Shown piece by piece: positions 1-11,217 of a DNA stretch of 64,000 nucleotides. How positions within the stretch are numbered: position 1 is the stretch's first letter; the number at the start of each line of letters is the position of its first letter. Under the pieces are notes generated by a model, which was given only the letters and a program-made list of their open reading frames with translations, searched no databases and was not told where the DNA came from. Made by a program: the position numbers and the translations under genes. This DNA comes from Podarcis raffonei (Eukaryota; Chordata; Lepidosauria; Squamata; Lacertidae). The DNA is taken from the NCBI RefSeq assembly GCF_027172205.1, contig NC_070616.1:41699001-41763000 (forward strand), given 5' to 3'.

Positions 1-597
1 ACATAAAAAAAGTTCTATCCTTCTTTGGCACCAATTGGCCGACCATGCCCAGGAGAAAGGCCTCTGGTTTCTTCAGGAAGGTATACTTAAATACCTTTTT
101 CATTTCATTATAAATCATCTCCCAGAATGTCTTAATCCTTGGGCATGTCCACCAAAGGTGAAAGAATGTACCTTCAGTCTCATTACATTTCCAACATTTA
201 TTATCGGGCAGATGATAAATTTTTGCAAGCTTGACTGGTGTCATGTACCACCTATAAATCATTTTCATTAAATTTTCTCTTAGGGCATTACATGCCGTGA
301 ATTTCATACCAGTGGTCCATAACTGTTCCCAGTCAGCCATCATTATGTTATGACCAACGTCTTGTGCCCATTTAATCATAGCTGATTTTACCGTTTCATC
401 CTGAGTGTTCCATTTCAACAGCAAGTTATACATTCTTGACAAATTCTTAATTTTTGAATCTAACAGTTCTGTTTCCAATTTTGATTTCTCCACCTGGAAA
501 CCAACTTTTTTGTCCAAATTGTATGCCTCCATTATTTGGTAATAATGGAGCCAATCTCACACTTTATTTTCCAATTTTCAAAACTCTGCAATTTTAT
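1..597 (-). mobile_element. L1 LINE fragment, ORF2 C-terminal part
   Basis: Reverse-strand match to the C-terminal third of the full-length L1 ORF2 found at 58796-62536 in this window. The same segments occur in inverse order and orientation, including the region around the CxxC zinc knuckle (about 190-225 here) and the segment encoding the QVEKSKLETELLD stretch (about 465-520). The copy is cut by the window edge on its 3' side and fades out near 597. The frame is broken, so it is a dead 5'-truncated copy diverged from the young L1. The right boundary is approximate. Confidence 0.85.
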
Positions 598-1532
598 TCT
601 GTCATCTGTGGTGGAAGCTTGTTTTGCTGCTCAGCCACATCAATGGAACACCAGCCTCAGAACTACACCTGTGACATTTATAGTCCTAACTGCCCTCTGC
701 CTGGCTCTCTCTCTCTGTGTAATTAAAGCTTTCATTTTTACTGCTGGAGCTGGTCCAATGCAGCAATCCTGTTTTGTGCCAAAGCTCAATAGCTGGAGGA
801 ATGCAGAGACCCATGTATTGATGAAATCTTAATGCTGATCTCAGCGCCATTTTACTGCACTGACCAAGGAATGAATTTGCCCAATCAATCCAAGGAAACC
901 TGACCAGAAATTAGCCTAAACTGAGGAATGTTGCACCATTGACATGTACTAGAAATGTCATTAAAAGATTGCCACCCATAATTACGTTACCCTACAAAGG
1001 GGGTCTGGAAATACGACGGTCCTCTTTAGCCAAAATAAAGACAGCAGCGTCGTGGAAAGATCAGCTTTATTGCTTTCTGCAGTAAGAAAGAAAGATGTCC
1101 CAGTGGATAATTCCAAAAGCTGGGGTGGGGATACAAGAATTAAAGGCGTCTGTATAGCATTCTGAATGCATTTTGCCCTTGTGCCCATATAATTTCTGCA
1201 ATATTATTAGTTACAGCAATGTGTGAACAGCTCATGGGCTTTCTACCTGACCTTCCAATTGGACACCTCATGTTTGGAGATGTTTTCTACCTAAAACTCT
1301 CTAAATCCCTACCAAAATCTTATCAAGGTGTCTTCCTCAATCATCTTCCAGCTGGCTCTGGTCATCCTAATTGACTCATACCAACCTCTGCTGGTATGCA
1401 ATACCTAAACTCTGTTACTGGGGCCCTATGAGAGCTCTGTGCTCTCTCCACTTGCCACTTATGGTGCTGCTTTGGCGAACTGAAAAAACAACAACAAACC
1501 AACCTATGGTCACGTAAAGCATCCTCAATAAA
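598..1532. other. Intergenic, nothing firmly assigned
   Basis: No coding pattern, splice-bounded exon or clear repeat boundary was recognised. A stretch around 1000-1190 has AATAAA-like signals and may be an old repeat end, but I cannot place it in a family. Confidence 0.4.
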
Positions 1533-2245
1533 CACATGAGACGTAACCGGCATCCTAGGATTACTATAACTTTAGATCCAAAAATTGTTTACAATAATGT
1601 ATGAGCTTGTATTAATGTTTACATGTATATCATCTGAACATGCATTAAGTTTGCTTTATTTTTGCTATGCCATATGGGTCACTTTAAAAAGGATTTAGTA
1701 TTCTGTATCTGTGGATTGTCAACACCTGTAACCCAATCAATACTGTGCTTGTCCATATAACCCTACTTTGTGACAGTTGCTGCTTACCACAGCTACTACT
1801 ATGCCATAAGATCCACTCTCTTGTAATATCACATATGGTATGTACAGTTATTTATTGTTTGATATTATTTTTGCTGTAAAATGTGTGAGATCGTGATATT
1901 GTATTTATTTGCATTACTTAGTGCTTTAACTACTGATGAAGCCCAGAACGGCAAAATAAGGCCAATATTCCAGAAATCCTTGTCCAGAATCTGTGAAAGG
2001 ATTTTGTGGAACTGCAACAACCTTTCATGTGGATTGTTTGGACTTTATGAACAGACAGGTGGAATAGACACCATTACATGGATGGACCTTATGGATGAAC
2101 TGACGATAGAATGATCTGATCCACTGGGTCTTCTGCTTTGTTCGTTTGTTGAACTTTATGAGTTACTTCTGTTGAAATTTACAATTTGATACAATGAATA
2201 GTATACCTTATTTATCTAAGAACACAGCCGGTTACGTCTCATGTG
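1533..2245. repeat. Segment bounded by a perfect 18-bp inverted repeat
   Basis: CACATGAGACGTAACCGG at 1533-1550 is the exact reverse complement of 2228-2245, with 677 bp between. The interior is AT-rich. A motif at 1933-1956 (CTGATGA, then AGCC...GGC, then AAAA) resembles a decayed hammerhead ribozyme core. Such cores are known in Penelope-like elements and some retrozymes. The arms could instead be the termini of a DNA transposon. The family is not recognised. Confidence 0.55.
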
Positions 2246-2514
2246 ATTATTGGCTAACTGAAAAGCAAAAGAATACAGAGAAGCATACAGTACAGAAAGG
2301 CACATTCTAAATTGGGCAGAGGGGCTACAATTATTCAGCATTAATGGGTGGATGATGGGTGACATGGTCTGTACCCTAAGGCTACAGTGTTGTGCTTAGC
2401 TATTTGGCATAAGTCCTCATGACTACTGAAAGACTGAGGCTGCAATCCTATAGCTGCTTACTAATAAGGCGCAGTGCAGCTAGTATGCAGAACCAGTATA
2501 GGATTGAAATTATT

Positions 2515-2703
2515 TGACGGTTGGATTAGGACTGGGTAGATCTGGGTTCAAATCCCCACACAGTCCTAAAGCCTGCTGGGTGACCTTGGGCTATTTCTCA
2601 GCCTAACCTGTCTCAGAAGATTATTGCAAGGATAAAAGTCCAGGGGGAGAAAACATGCATGTTGCATTGAACTTCTTAGAGGAAAGGTGGGATATAAATG
2701 CAG
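2515..2703 (+). mobile_element. MIR-like (CORE) tRNA-derived SINE
   Basis: A tRNA-type B-box region (GGGTTCAAATCC at about 2546) is followed by the typical body phrase GGGTGACCTTGGGC and then a 3' part ending GGTGGGATATAAATGCAG. This layout is that of MIR/CORE-SINE copies in sauropsids. It is old and diverged, with no clear target duplication. Confidence 0.7.
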
Positions 2704-3712
2704 TCTTTCTGTGATCTAAGATCTGCCTTATTTTGTGTCTTAGGTGGGTTCTTCTCCATCTGCTGAAATGAAGAAATCCATGTTGTACACGAGACTGAAA
2801 AGACTGCAAATAATTAATTTTCCTTGTTAAAAAATGGCGAGAGGTAGTACTGCAGCTGAGGAAATGGAAAGCAGGGAACTGTAATAATAATTCAAAAATG
2901 GGCATGGCATTTTCAAAGAAAGGAGCCCAACTCCTATTGAAAATCCACAAATCCACAATCCCTTTTACAAACACCAGTCACCTCCTTTAAGAGTGACAAC
3001 CTGTCTTTGCCCTGAGACATCTCTTGCATTGCTGGTATATGGCCATGCATGTTTTAAAGGCCTTTCTGCATTTCTGCAGAGTCATAAGAAGCAGAACTAA
3101 ACGCTGGTGCTGCAGATGTAAATGCAGCAAGCCTTTGTGCTTATTCAGAGTTTACTTTCTGCAGATGCATTTGCCATTCAGTTCCTGCCTACAGAGAATC
3201 AGGTCTGTGTGAACTGCCAACACCTAGATCAAAAATGAATGTGCAATTTACACAGCATTCTTAAATGGGTGGGGCAGCTGTAATGTGGAGGAACCACAGT
3301 GCTAGAGCTTGCACTTTTGCACGCTTGTTTTGCACACATGTAGCAAGTGGATTGGGCAGGACATTGGTGGGGAATTTTTTTGAGACTGAGAGCCACATTC
3401 TCTAGTAGACAACCTTCCAGGAGCTGCATGCCAGTGGTGGGTGGGGCTAAAGGAAAAAGTGGGTGGAGGTACAGATGTGAACAGTAGCAGGGCTGGACCC
3501 AGGATCTATAATGCCTCAGCAAGGAGTTACTTCATTCCCTACCCAGTCAGCTTTGCAGGGCCACCAGAGGCTTTACAGGGTCTGGTGCAGGTGTGATGCT
3601 GCTGTTTCCCCTTTGAAGGACCTGTGTGTGTGTACACAAAGCTAGGGGCCACATGCCATAATTATTGCATACATGAATTACAAATTCTCACTTGCAGTTT
3701 CTTCTTGCCCTG
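2704..3712. other. Intergenic, nothing firmly assigned
   Basis: No gene, SINE or LINE signature that I can support. Short open frames here have no family resemblance and no coding-like composition. Confidence 0.4.
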
Positions 3713-4977
3713 GGATCAAACAGAAACTTTGGTGAAAGATTACCCAGAACAGCTATTTAATTTACATAAACATTTATTCCAATTTTCATTGTATGCTCTC
3801 TGCATAGATAGATAAAACTTTATTCACATTAGCCAATGGCCATAGCAACAGTAAAACATTACAGTGTACACAGAAAGGGAAATTTGATATAAGAGCACAA
3901 TTTAAAGTCCTGAATCAGCTGTCAGTTAGTGGCCCTTATTCTGATTGCCCCTGCTATGAACCTAGCAACCTTTGCTGTTATCTGCTCATTTTGATCTGAT
4001 AGAAGAAAGGACATTGTGGCAGTGGTTGAGCGCCCTGGGATGGTCAGTACGAGTGGGGTGATGATCTTGTTCCTCAGGTCTTTGTAGAGAGTACAAGACA
4101 GGAGGACGTGTGCCGCTGTTTTGGTGCTACCATCTCCACAAGGGCAAAGACGTTTCTCAGGTGGGATCTTTTGGAATCAACCCTCAAGTACCGCAGATGG
4201 CAAAGCATCCAGTCTTGCAAGTGTAAAAGCACGTCTGTATTTTGGGATAATAAGTTTGTGCAGATATGGGGCCAGAGAATAAAAAATGAACATACCAAGG
4301 GCAGAATTTCCTTATAGTGGCCAGGTTGTTCTGATGCTCAATATCTTTTAGACGTTGACCAATTAGACTGTTTGCTTTAGCTGGGCCCATAGTGAGTAGG
4401 TGTTGTGGGGATAGGCCACAAGAGTGAAGTTTTTGATACACGGTTTTAAGCCAGGCACTTTTATGGGAGTCTTGAAGTAACAGGGATAGTAAACCGGGGG
4501 GATTTGAATTTAGGTGGAGCCAGAAATTAAGATTTATTTGCCAAGTCCATACTTCTACTGAAAGGAGACTTGCCTCCAGTCTCAATGATGCGTTTGGGAC
4601 GCATGGCGGTACAGAAAAAATCTGCCTTAGAAACTTTGATTGAACAGCTTCCAAAGTGCTGAGGTGGTTACCAGTCCAAATCTGAGCCCCGTATAGTAGC
4701 TGTGCTAGGGGTTTAGCTTGGAAGACTTCTAGGGCTGATGGTATATGTTTGCTACCCTTTGTATGGAAAAAACGAGTCAAAGTCTTGGCACTTTGGGATG
4801 CTTTTTCATTTGCACATTTTTGGTGTGCTCCCCATGACCCTGTGGACTGGAAGATAAGGCCTAAATATTTGAAAGCTTTGACCTGTTCGATTGGCTGATT
4901 GTCCATACGTCAACTGTGGGGCCTATATTTTCTTGAGAAAACCATAACTTTGGCTTTCTGATAGGATCAAACAGAAA
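3713..4977 (-). mobile_element. Non-LTR retrotransposon (LINE) 3' fragment with 14-bp target duplication
   Basis: An open frame on the minus strand (4906-4184, 240 aa) begins MDNQPIEQVKAFKYLGLIFQ. This is the post-catalytic palm/thumb motif (FKYLG) found in many LINE reverse transcriptases, followed by a LINE-like C-terminal region. The catalytic FADD part is absent, so the copy is 5'-truncated. GGATCAAACAGAAA occurs at both 3713-3726 and 4964-4977, which fits a target-site duplication with the insert at 3727-4963. The 3' part near 3810 carries a short ATAG repeat. The protein is not the L1 type seen elsewhere here. The clade (Vingi, R4, RTE or I group) is undetermined. Confidence 0.72.
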
Positions 4978-5007
4978 GATGTGCTTCATTTTTTCTCATG
5001 TAGGAGT

Positions 5008-5288
5008 AGGGTTGCCATATTTCAGGTGGTAAAAATCTGGACACAAAAAGCCGTTGAGCTTTTTCAGGGCAATTGCCTGATAGCCCCTCCACTGCTTCTG
5101 AGCCCAGGTCGCCCACACCAGAGCTGGAGCCAGAGTAAGAGCCTGAAACCAGAGTCCCCCCAATCTTTCTTTAAAAAACTCAAAATCCAGGACATTTGCT
5201 TTAAAATGTAAAATCCCCCCCCCCCGATGGGTATGTATGACCCCCAAAAGAGGACATGTCCAGGAATTCCCGGACGCATGGCAACCCT
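5008..5288. mobile_element. Miniature inverted-repeat DNA element (AGGGTTGCCA ends)
   Basis: The segment starts AGGGTTGCCA (5008-5017) and ends TGGCAACCCT (5279-5288), its reverse complement. It has no coding capacity. The paired termini and about 280-bp length fit a non-autonomous DNA transposon. No convincing target duplication was seen and the superfamily is uncertain. Confidence 0.65.
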
Positions 5289-5688
5289 AAGGGAATATGG
5301 TATCAGGTTGCACTTCTGCAGATTCAACTCTCTTCTGGTGGAGCTTCCTTCTGCTGCTGCTGCTGGCCTTTCTCCAATACTCAACTCAGGAAGAGGATCT
5401 CTCTTAAGGCCTGGCCTCACACCACTTCAGTGCTTTCACCTGTGGCAAATGCCTTGAAAGTTACTCTCTGGTAGTGGCAGCCTCTTGCCAGGAAATCTTA
5501 GATGGCATTCATGCACCACTGGTGGCCACAGGAACTGAGGTGGGAGGGGCTGGCTTTGTGCAGGCCTGGGGCAAATTGCCCCAGTTGCCTACTGCCAGCC
5601 AGACCAGCAGCCCTTCAGCTTTGCCATGTTACAAAGTTGTATGGCTTATGCAAGATTGCAAAACATGGCAGTGTAACAGGCAATTTAA
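5289..5688. other. Intergenic, nothing assigned
   Basis: About 400 bp with no recognised gene or repeat. Short open frames are not supported by composition or family resemblance. Confidence 0.4.
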
Positions 5689-7622
5689 TCTTTATTGGTT
5701 TTAAATATTAAATCCATTCACTACAAAAAGAACCAAAGAAAAAACAAATCACATCTAATACAAAAAAGGTACATATAAAATAAAGTTCTTCCATACGTTG
5801 AGACTTCCATCATTCTCAGTATAGGTCCTTTGTTTCCTTGTTGACTGCATATTGTATGGCCTTTGACTTATCATAAATTATCTATAAACTTTGTAGCATA
5901 TAACATTGCAGAAGTTAATCAAAGCATGTCAAAGAATTCATATATGAACAATATTCATTTAAATATAATCTGTATATATCCCATTCTTTGTTAAACTTTT
6001 GGTTTGTCTGGTTCCTAATTTTTCCTGTCATCTTTGCCAATTCTACATAAACAAATAATTTTTCCTGCCACTACATTTTAGTTGGTGTTTTGTCTCCCTT
6101 CCGCCATTTGGCTATCAGCATTCTTATGGCCATGGTTGCATACATGACTACCTTCCTCAGTTCCTTTGGAATATCTGCAACCATGATGCCGAAAAGGAAG
6201 GCTTCCATTTTTTTGATGAAAGTCAGTTTAAACATTTTTTTAGCTAATTATAAAAGTTTTTTTTTTTACCTTTTTACACTTCCACCACATGTGGTATATT
6301 GTTCCCTCAGATTTTTTACATTTCCAGCAAAGGTTTGAACTGGTTTTACACATTTTCGCCAGCTTGCTGTGTGTAATGTACCATTGATAAAACATCTTCA
6401 TATAATTTTCTTTTAAAGTATAGCAAGCCATGAACTTCAAAGTTTCTTTCTCCAAAGTTTTCCCCAGGCTGCCATCTTTATATTGTAACCAAGATGTTTA
6501 GACCACTGCCTCACCACTTTCCTCCTCCTTCACCTCCCAATCCAACAGGAGCCTATACATTCTGGAGAGTAGTTTGTCCTTGCTTTGTAGTAAGTCTTTC
6601 TCAAGTTTCGAAATTTCAGTAGCAAACCCTTTTCTTTTGTCTAATTTGAACATGCCATTCAGTTGATGGAACTGTAACCTGTCTGTTAAATGATTTCAGC
6701 AGCAAGAATACTAATTGCAAAAGAACTGGAAAAGTGAAACAGTACCAACAAAAAAAGAGTGGCAAGAGAGATTATTTGATTGCCTTGAGTTGGCAAAAAT
6801 GAGGGATGCAATTAGGAGACAGTCTAAAGAAAAAAAATCAAAAAGAGTGGAGAAAGTACAGAGGTTATTTAAAAACAACAACAGTGCCCTCAAATTAAAA
6901 TCTGGACTTGCTTTGTATAATTTTTGCAAAACAAAATACGGTTTACAAATACAACATATGGCGAAGGGTGGAAAAGATGAAATGAGAAAGAAAGTTTATC
7001 AAGTTTAAAATCAGGAGGAGGAAGGAAGTCTATTAGAATAGAATAAGAACTAAAGACTGGATAACATAGTATGTGTGCAGATACTTGCGGATTTATGGAT
7101 ATATGTTTATCATTTATTTTGTGTTTTCTTTTGTTTGTTTTCTAAGTGTCGTGTGTGTATGTGCTGTAATAATAAGTTAATAAAAAGCATTTACAAAAAA
7201 TAAAATAAAATAAATGATTTTGTATTTCTTCATTTTTTTTCCAATTTCAACTGACCTTCTTCTTCCTGAAGTAATTCTTTATATGTTGCCCATTTTTTCC
7301 TCATATTCTTTTTCTTTAACGAAATTGCCTCTAATGGTGATAGCCACAAAGGTGTTTTTTGCTCCAGCAAGTTTTTGTATTTATCCCACACCTCATACTT
7401 ATTACGAGGTTTAAAAAACCTCTATGCACTTTGACTTTTTGATAACATAAATATGCGTGCCCACTGAATCTGTTGTCAAAGCCCTCAAGATCCAACAAAT
7501 CTGTATTTTGTAACATCATCCATTCCCGTATCCAACAGATGCAGGACGCTTCGTAATATAACTTCGTCTGGCAGAGAGAAACCACCTCTGTCTTTGATGT
7601 CTATAAACAGTTTATGTTTAAT
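5689..7622 (-). mobile_element. 5'-truncated L1 LINE copy, interrupted by a second L1
   Basis: Minus-strand L1. The left end (about 5689) is the reverse complement of an L1 3' end with an AATAAA signal. 6455-6240 encodes a match to the ORF2 zinc-knuckle region (LCWKCKKSEGTIYHMWWKCK, compare CWKCKENEGTFFHLWW in the intact copy). 7585-7331 encodes a match to the ORF2 segment GGFALPDLKLYYESAAFCWL (here FxLCQTKLYYEASCICWI). The copy is split at 6697-7210 by a forward L1 fragment. It is broken and old. The 5' truncation point is near 7622. Confidence 0.85.
6697..7210 (+). mobile_element. Short 3' L1 fragment nested inside an older L1
   Basis: The forward L1 3' end encodes the last part of ORF2 (from ARILIAK-like sequence through 7008), followed by a 3' UTR and an A-rich tail at about 7190-7210. 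It interrupts the minus-strand L1 at 5689-7622. TAAATGATTT is present on both sides (6687-6696 and 7211-7220), so this is a 5'-truncated insertion with a 10-bp target duplication. The host L1 must be older than this insert. Confidence 0.82.
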
Positions 7623-8031
7623 TATGGTCCCCCCTCCCCCAGATAAACTCTCAAAGGATGACTCTCATTCTTTATTATCTTCAGCATACACACAAAATGG
7701 CTCCTGCTCCTGCCTGAGCTCCCACACGCCCTCCTCAGCTGAAAGACATAGGCCCTCTGTTGCAGTGGTGTAATCAATCTTAAAGGGACACCATCACCAT
7801 ATACTACCGTCTCCCAGATTGAAGCTTCTTCTTTAGTCTTCACCTCTTGCTGCTTTTTCTTTTTAACTTTGAAAATTAAAACAGAGCTGCAGTAACCATG
7901 TACCCAAGCCTAGCAGCTGCCTTGTTTGCCAACTAACTATGTAGCACAAGTGAGGCTGATACCACCATACCATCTACATGGTGGTGTGGTATGGTGTATA
8001 CATCAGTGCCTTGACTGGGGTATTTGTGAAA
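7623..8031. other. Intergenic, unassigned
   Basis: Sequence between the L1 nest and the hAT remnant. No coding signal was seen. It may be repeat-derived, but no termini were identified. Confidence 0.35.
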
Positions 8032-9640
8032 ATGTCTTCTAAAAAGCAGTCAGAATAGAAAGTGCAAAGCACAGCAACAGTTGTAGGAAGAGAGATAGTA
8101 TGAAGAAGTTCCTTCAGCCTCCTGAAGGAGTCAGTTCTTCAAGTTGTGATAGTGCAAGTGTGGAAATGCTCAGTGAGAACAGTGTAGGTGATTCAGTTTC
8201 TATTAATGTAGAAGACTGTGAGAGCTCTGTCTCCAATGAGAGCCCTGCTGAAATAGTAAAACTGAAGGAGTCCCAACCTACAGTACTACACCTTGCAATG
8301 GTCCTTCTAATTATGCATTATGGCCAAAAGGAACACATCGTACATTTGTAGATTTAGTGGTTTCCAATGGACTGAGTGAAATCAAGGATATTGCTTTTTC
8401 TCTAGAGGACAACAGACATTGTTTCTTGAAAGCTTTTGCTGAAAGGGTTTGAGGCAATGGTGAGATGACATGCTGAAAAGGCACTGGCTTATCAATTCTA
8501 AGAGTATCAGCATATCTTTTTTGCTTCTGCTGCAAAACATTTTAACTCCTGAATGGCATTCTAAAACAGCACGTAAAGTCACCCAAGCATTTCACAGCAT
8601 ACTGCAAGCAGATAGAAACAGAATCTAGGTTGAGACTGAGCAAGTGTTTTGATGCAGAACATTGGTCAGTTATAAACCAAGAAATTCAGCATTGGAGGGT
8701 CATGCTCAGATCCGTAGTGAATATTAGGCCGTTCATGGTGGCACACAGCTTGGCATTCTAGGAGTGTTTGGACAAGCTGCTCACAGAGCGAAAATTTCCT
8801 GGGGTGTGTAGAGCTGCTTCACAAGTATGATGAGGTAATGGGAGAGCATTTGTGATGTGTATATTCAAAGGAGTGTAGCGATTACCACTGGAAAAACCAT
8901 GTAGAATGAACTGATATCCCTTATGCCCAAGGAAGTGTTAAGAGGACATACAAAACAGGTTGGACAAAGCTAAATATTCCTCTGTAATATAGGATTGAAT
9001 GTGCGATGAAAGTCATTCTAAGACAATGCCATTCACAGTGAGATTTGTTGACAAAGATGGAGGAAAGAGTTGTGTAAAATAATGCTTCATAGGACTCAGG
9101 ACAGTTCAACTGGAACTCTTGTTGAAAACACTTAGGAACAACAACATTAACAGTAAGAACTGCTACAGCCAAGCTTATGATAATGGTGCCACCATGAAGC
9201 GTAGAAGAAAAGATGTCCATGCAAGACTACATACACTGAACTAATGAATTTCAGATGCATCCTCCTCATCAAAGGATTCTATTAACCATTTTGGCATACT
9301 GTAGTGCATCTTGGTGCTATTATTTGTTCAGTGGTGGCAGATGCTAGAAGACAATGTGCCCAACCTCACAATGAAGCCCTGAGTAGCACTTTCCAAAAAA
9401 GTCGCCTAGAAAACATGAAGACTATTTGATATCAAACAAAAGAAGTTCATGATGTTCTGATGGAAGTAGCAGAGTTGCTTCATGACATTGCTAAAAAATC
9501 TTGATCCTTCAGCTACTTTGCTATGGTTGCACAAGCCAAAGCTAAACAAAAACCACATGTGACACAGAAGAACTCTCACAAGTTTTACCTTTAGTATTTT
9601 TTTGCTTTGTAGCATTTCCTATATTTTGGTACCCTTTCTT
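8032..9640 (+). pseudogene. Decayed hAT transposase gene (TTF-type zinc finger / DUF4371-like)
   Basis: Pieces of a hAT-family transposase are readable in order across several frames. There is a lysine-rich start at 8032, and MKKFLQPPEG from 8100. A piece near 8340-8440 resembles the FLKAFAERV stretch of TTF-zinc-finger transposases. YDNGATMKRRRKDVHARLHT near 9176 corresponds to the family's GQGYDGAANMSGxxxGVQARI block. A piece near 9380-9470 (LSSTFQKSRLENMKTI, then YQTKEVHDVLMEVAE) corresponds to the family's LSDTRWESR...VRDALLEVAE block. Many stops and frame changes make it non-functional. Such genes occur both as hAT elements and as domesticated host relatives (ZMYM/ZBED type). No terminal inverted repeats were located, so a processed copy is also possible. 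The end near 9640 is approximate. Confidence 0.68.
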
Positions 9641-9996
9641 TATTTCAGAATACAAATTTTTACTCTTTAAAAATAATAAATAAAAGTTGTAAGTAAAAGA
9701 AGTATCCAGCTGGTTTCTTACAGTTTATAGCTTTATTTTATTATTGTTATATATATAGTGCTTATAATTTTTATAGTATTTGAAGTGCTAGCCGCTTACC
9801 ACCTTGCCTCAAAGGAAAATGGCGTCCACTGATTTTTACCCAGCACAAATAACATCAAAATGGAAATTAAAGACAACAACAACAAAGATAATGGAAGGAA
9901 TATCATTTTTGTAGTTAGTATCCAAAGAAACTTTAGAAACTTGGGAAAATACAGGTTACATTTTAAATGTTTTAAAATAGTTTTTAATCTGTGGCA

Positions 9997-10045
<49 letters not shown>
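9997..10045. repeat. (ATT)n microsatellite
   Basis: Uninterrupted ATT trinucleotide run of roughly 16 units. It may be the tail of a diverged LINE. Confidence 0.95.
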
Positions 10046-10046
<1 letters not shown>

Positions 10047-10149
10047 TGTGTTGGGGGTGAGATAAACGTTTAGTTGGGGTTAGGAATTATTTTAGTATAA
10101 CTGTAATATTTATTTTACTTTTTGTTTCTACTGTTGCATTGGTTTATTG

Positions 10150-10449
10150 TATAGTCTGTATAACATATTCTGTTCTGTTCCCATTGCTCAGCCCAGACAC
10201 TAAGGTCCAGCTCCGAGGGCCTTCTGGCAGTTCCCTCACTGCAAGAAGCGAGGTTACAAGGAATCAGGCAGAGGGCCTTCTTGGTGGTGGTGCCCACCCT
10301 GTGGAATGCCCTCCCATCAGATGTCAAGGAAATAAGCAACTATCTTACTTTTAAAAGACATCTGAAGGCAGTCCTGTTTAGGGAAGTTGTTAATGTCTAA
10401 CGTTTTACCATTTTTTATGTGCTGCAAGCCACCCAGCCAGATGGGAAGG

Positions 10450-10496
<47 letters not shown>

Positions 10497-10509
10497 AATA
10501 ATAATAATG
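10150..10509 (+). mobile_element. L2/CR1-group LINE 3' end with (ATT)n tail
   Basis: One forward frame reads RQRAFLVVVPTLWNALPSDV followed by an FKRHLKAVLF-type stretch. This is the C-terminal signature (RAFSVxAPxLWNSLPxxxR...FKxxLKxxLF) common to L2/CR1/Rex-type LINE proteins. It is followed by CCACCCAGCCAGATGGG and an ATT tail at 10451-10509 that drifts to AAT. It is a 5'-truncated copy. The exact clade is not certain. Confidence 0.78.
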
Positions 10510-11149
10510 ACACCCTAGCTCACTGCAGACAGTACACTGAGCTCAGCTTGGTGACCATCCAGCTTGTGTATCCCTGTATGGTTAGGGGCATACCTAAGGG
10601 TTGGTTAGGTTGGCACCTGCCTGGGGTGTGTGTATTTGTGCGTGCACCAAAAACCATGCCTCTCCACTCTTGCTTGGAGTGACTAGAAGCCCACCTGCCC
10701 ACATGCTCCCCAGTCCACTCCTCCACTGCTCTGGGTGGCTTGGCAAGGCATACAGACTCCTCTGCCAAAGGTGCAAGTGATTTTAGGGGGGTTTACCAAC
10801 ACAGCTCCTTGCCAAGGGCAAAATGGTGCCTAGGAACACCTCTGTGTAGAGTAGGCTACATTCCACACAAAAGGAAGACATTTCTGGGAAGCAAGTTATC
10901 AAAATTCTGGGAAGCAAGTTATCAAAATTCAAGGACACATTTCACCCAGGCAGAAGCACTCAATGAGGCTTAGTGAGGGGTGTGGCTTATGGGGTGGGGG
11001 TGTGAGTTCTGGAAGGCCAGGCTATAGTTCAGCCCACCTGGGGTAGCTGCTGACAGAAAAGACTCCTGGCTGCTGTGGATCTTAGAGGCACTGCCCAATC
11101 AGAGGAGACAATATTGAACTGGTCTGATCTGGTATAAGGCAGATTCTTA
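10510..11149. other. Intergenic, with a short tandem duplication
   Basis: No gene was seen. At 10882-10927 a 23-bp unit beginning TTCTGGGAAGCAAG is present twice in tandem. Otherwise unassigned. Confidence 0.5.
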
Positions 11150-11217
11150 TACAGTGGTACCTCGGCTTAAGTACTTAATTCGTTCCGGAGGTCTGTACTT
11201 AACCTGAAACTGTTCTT

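Noticed and set aside
1000-1190. AATAAA-containing stretch that looked like the end of a transcribed repeat
   Set aside because: No partner end, flanking duplication or family signature was found, so no element is claimed.
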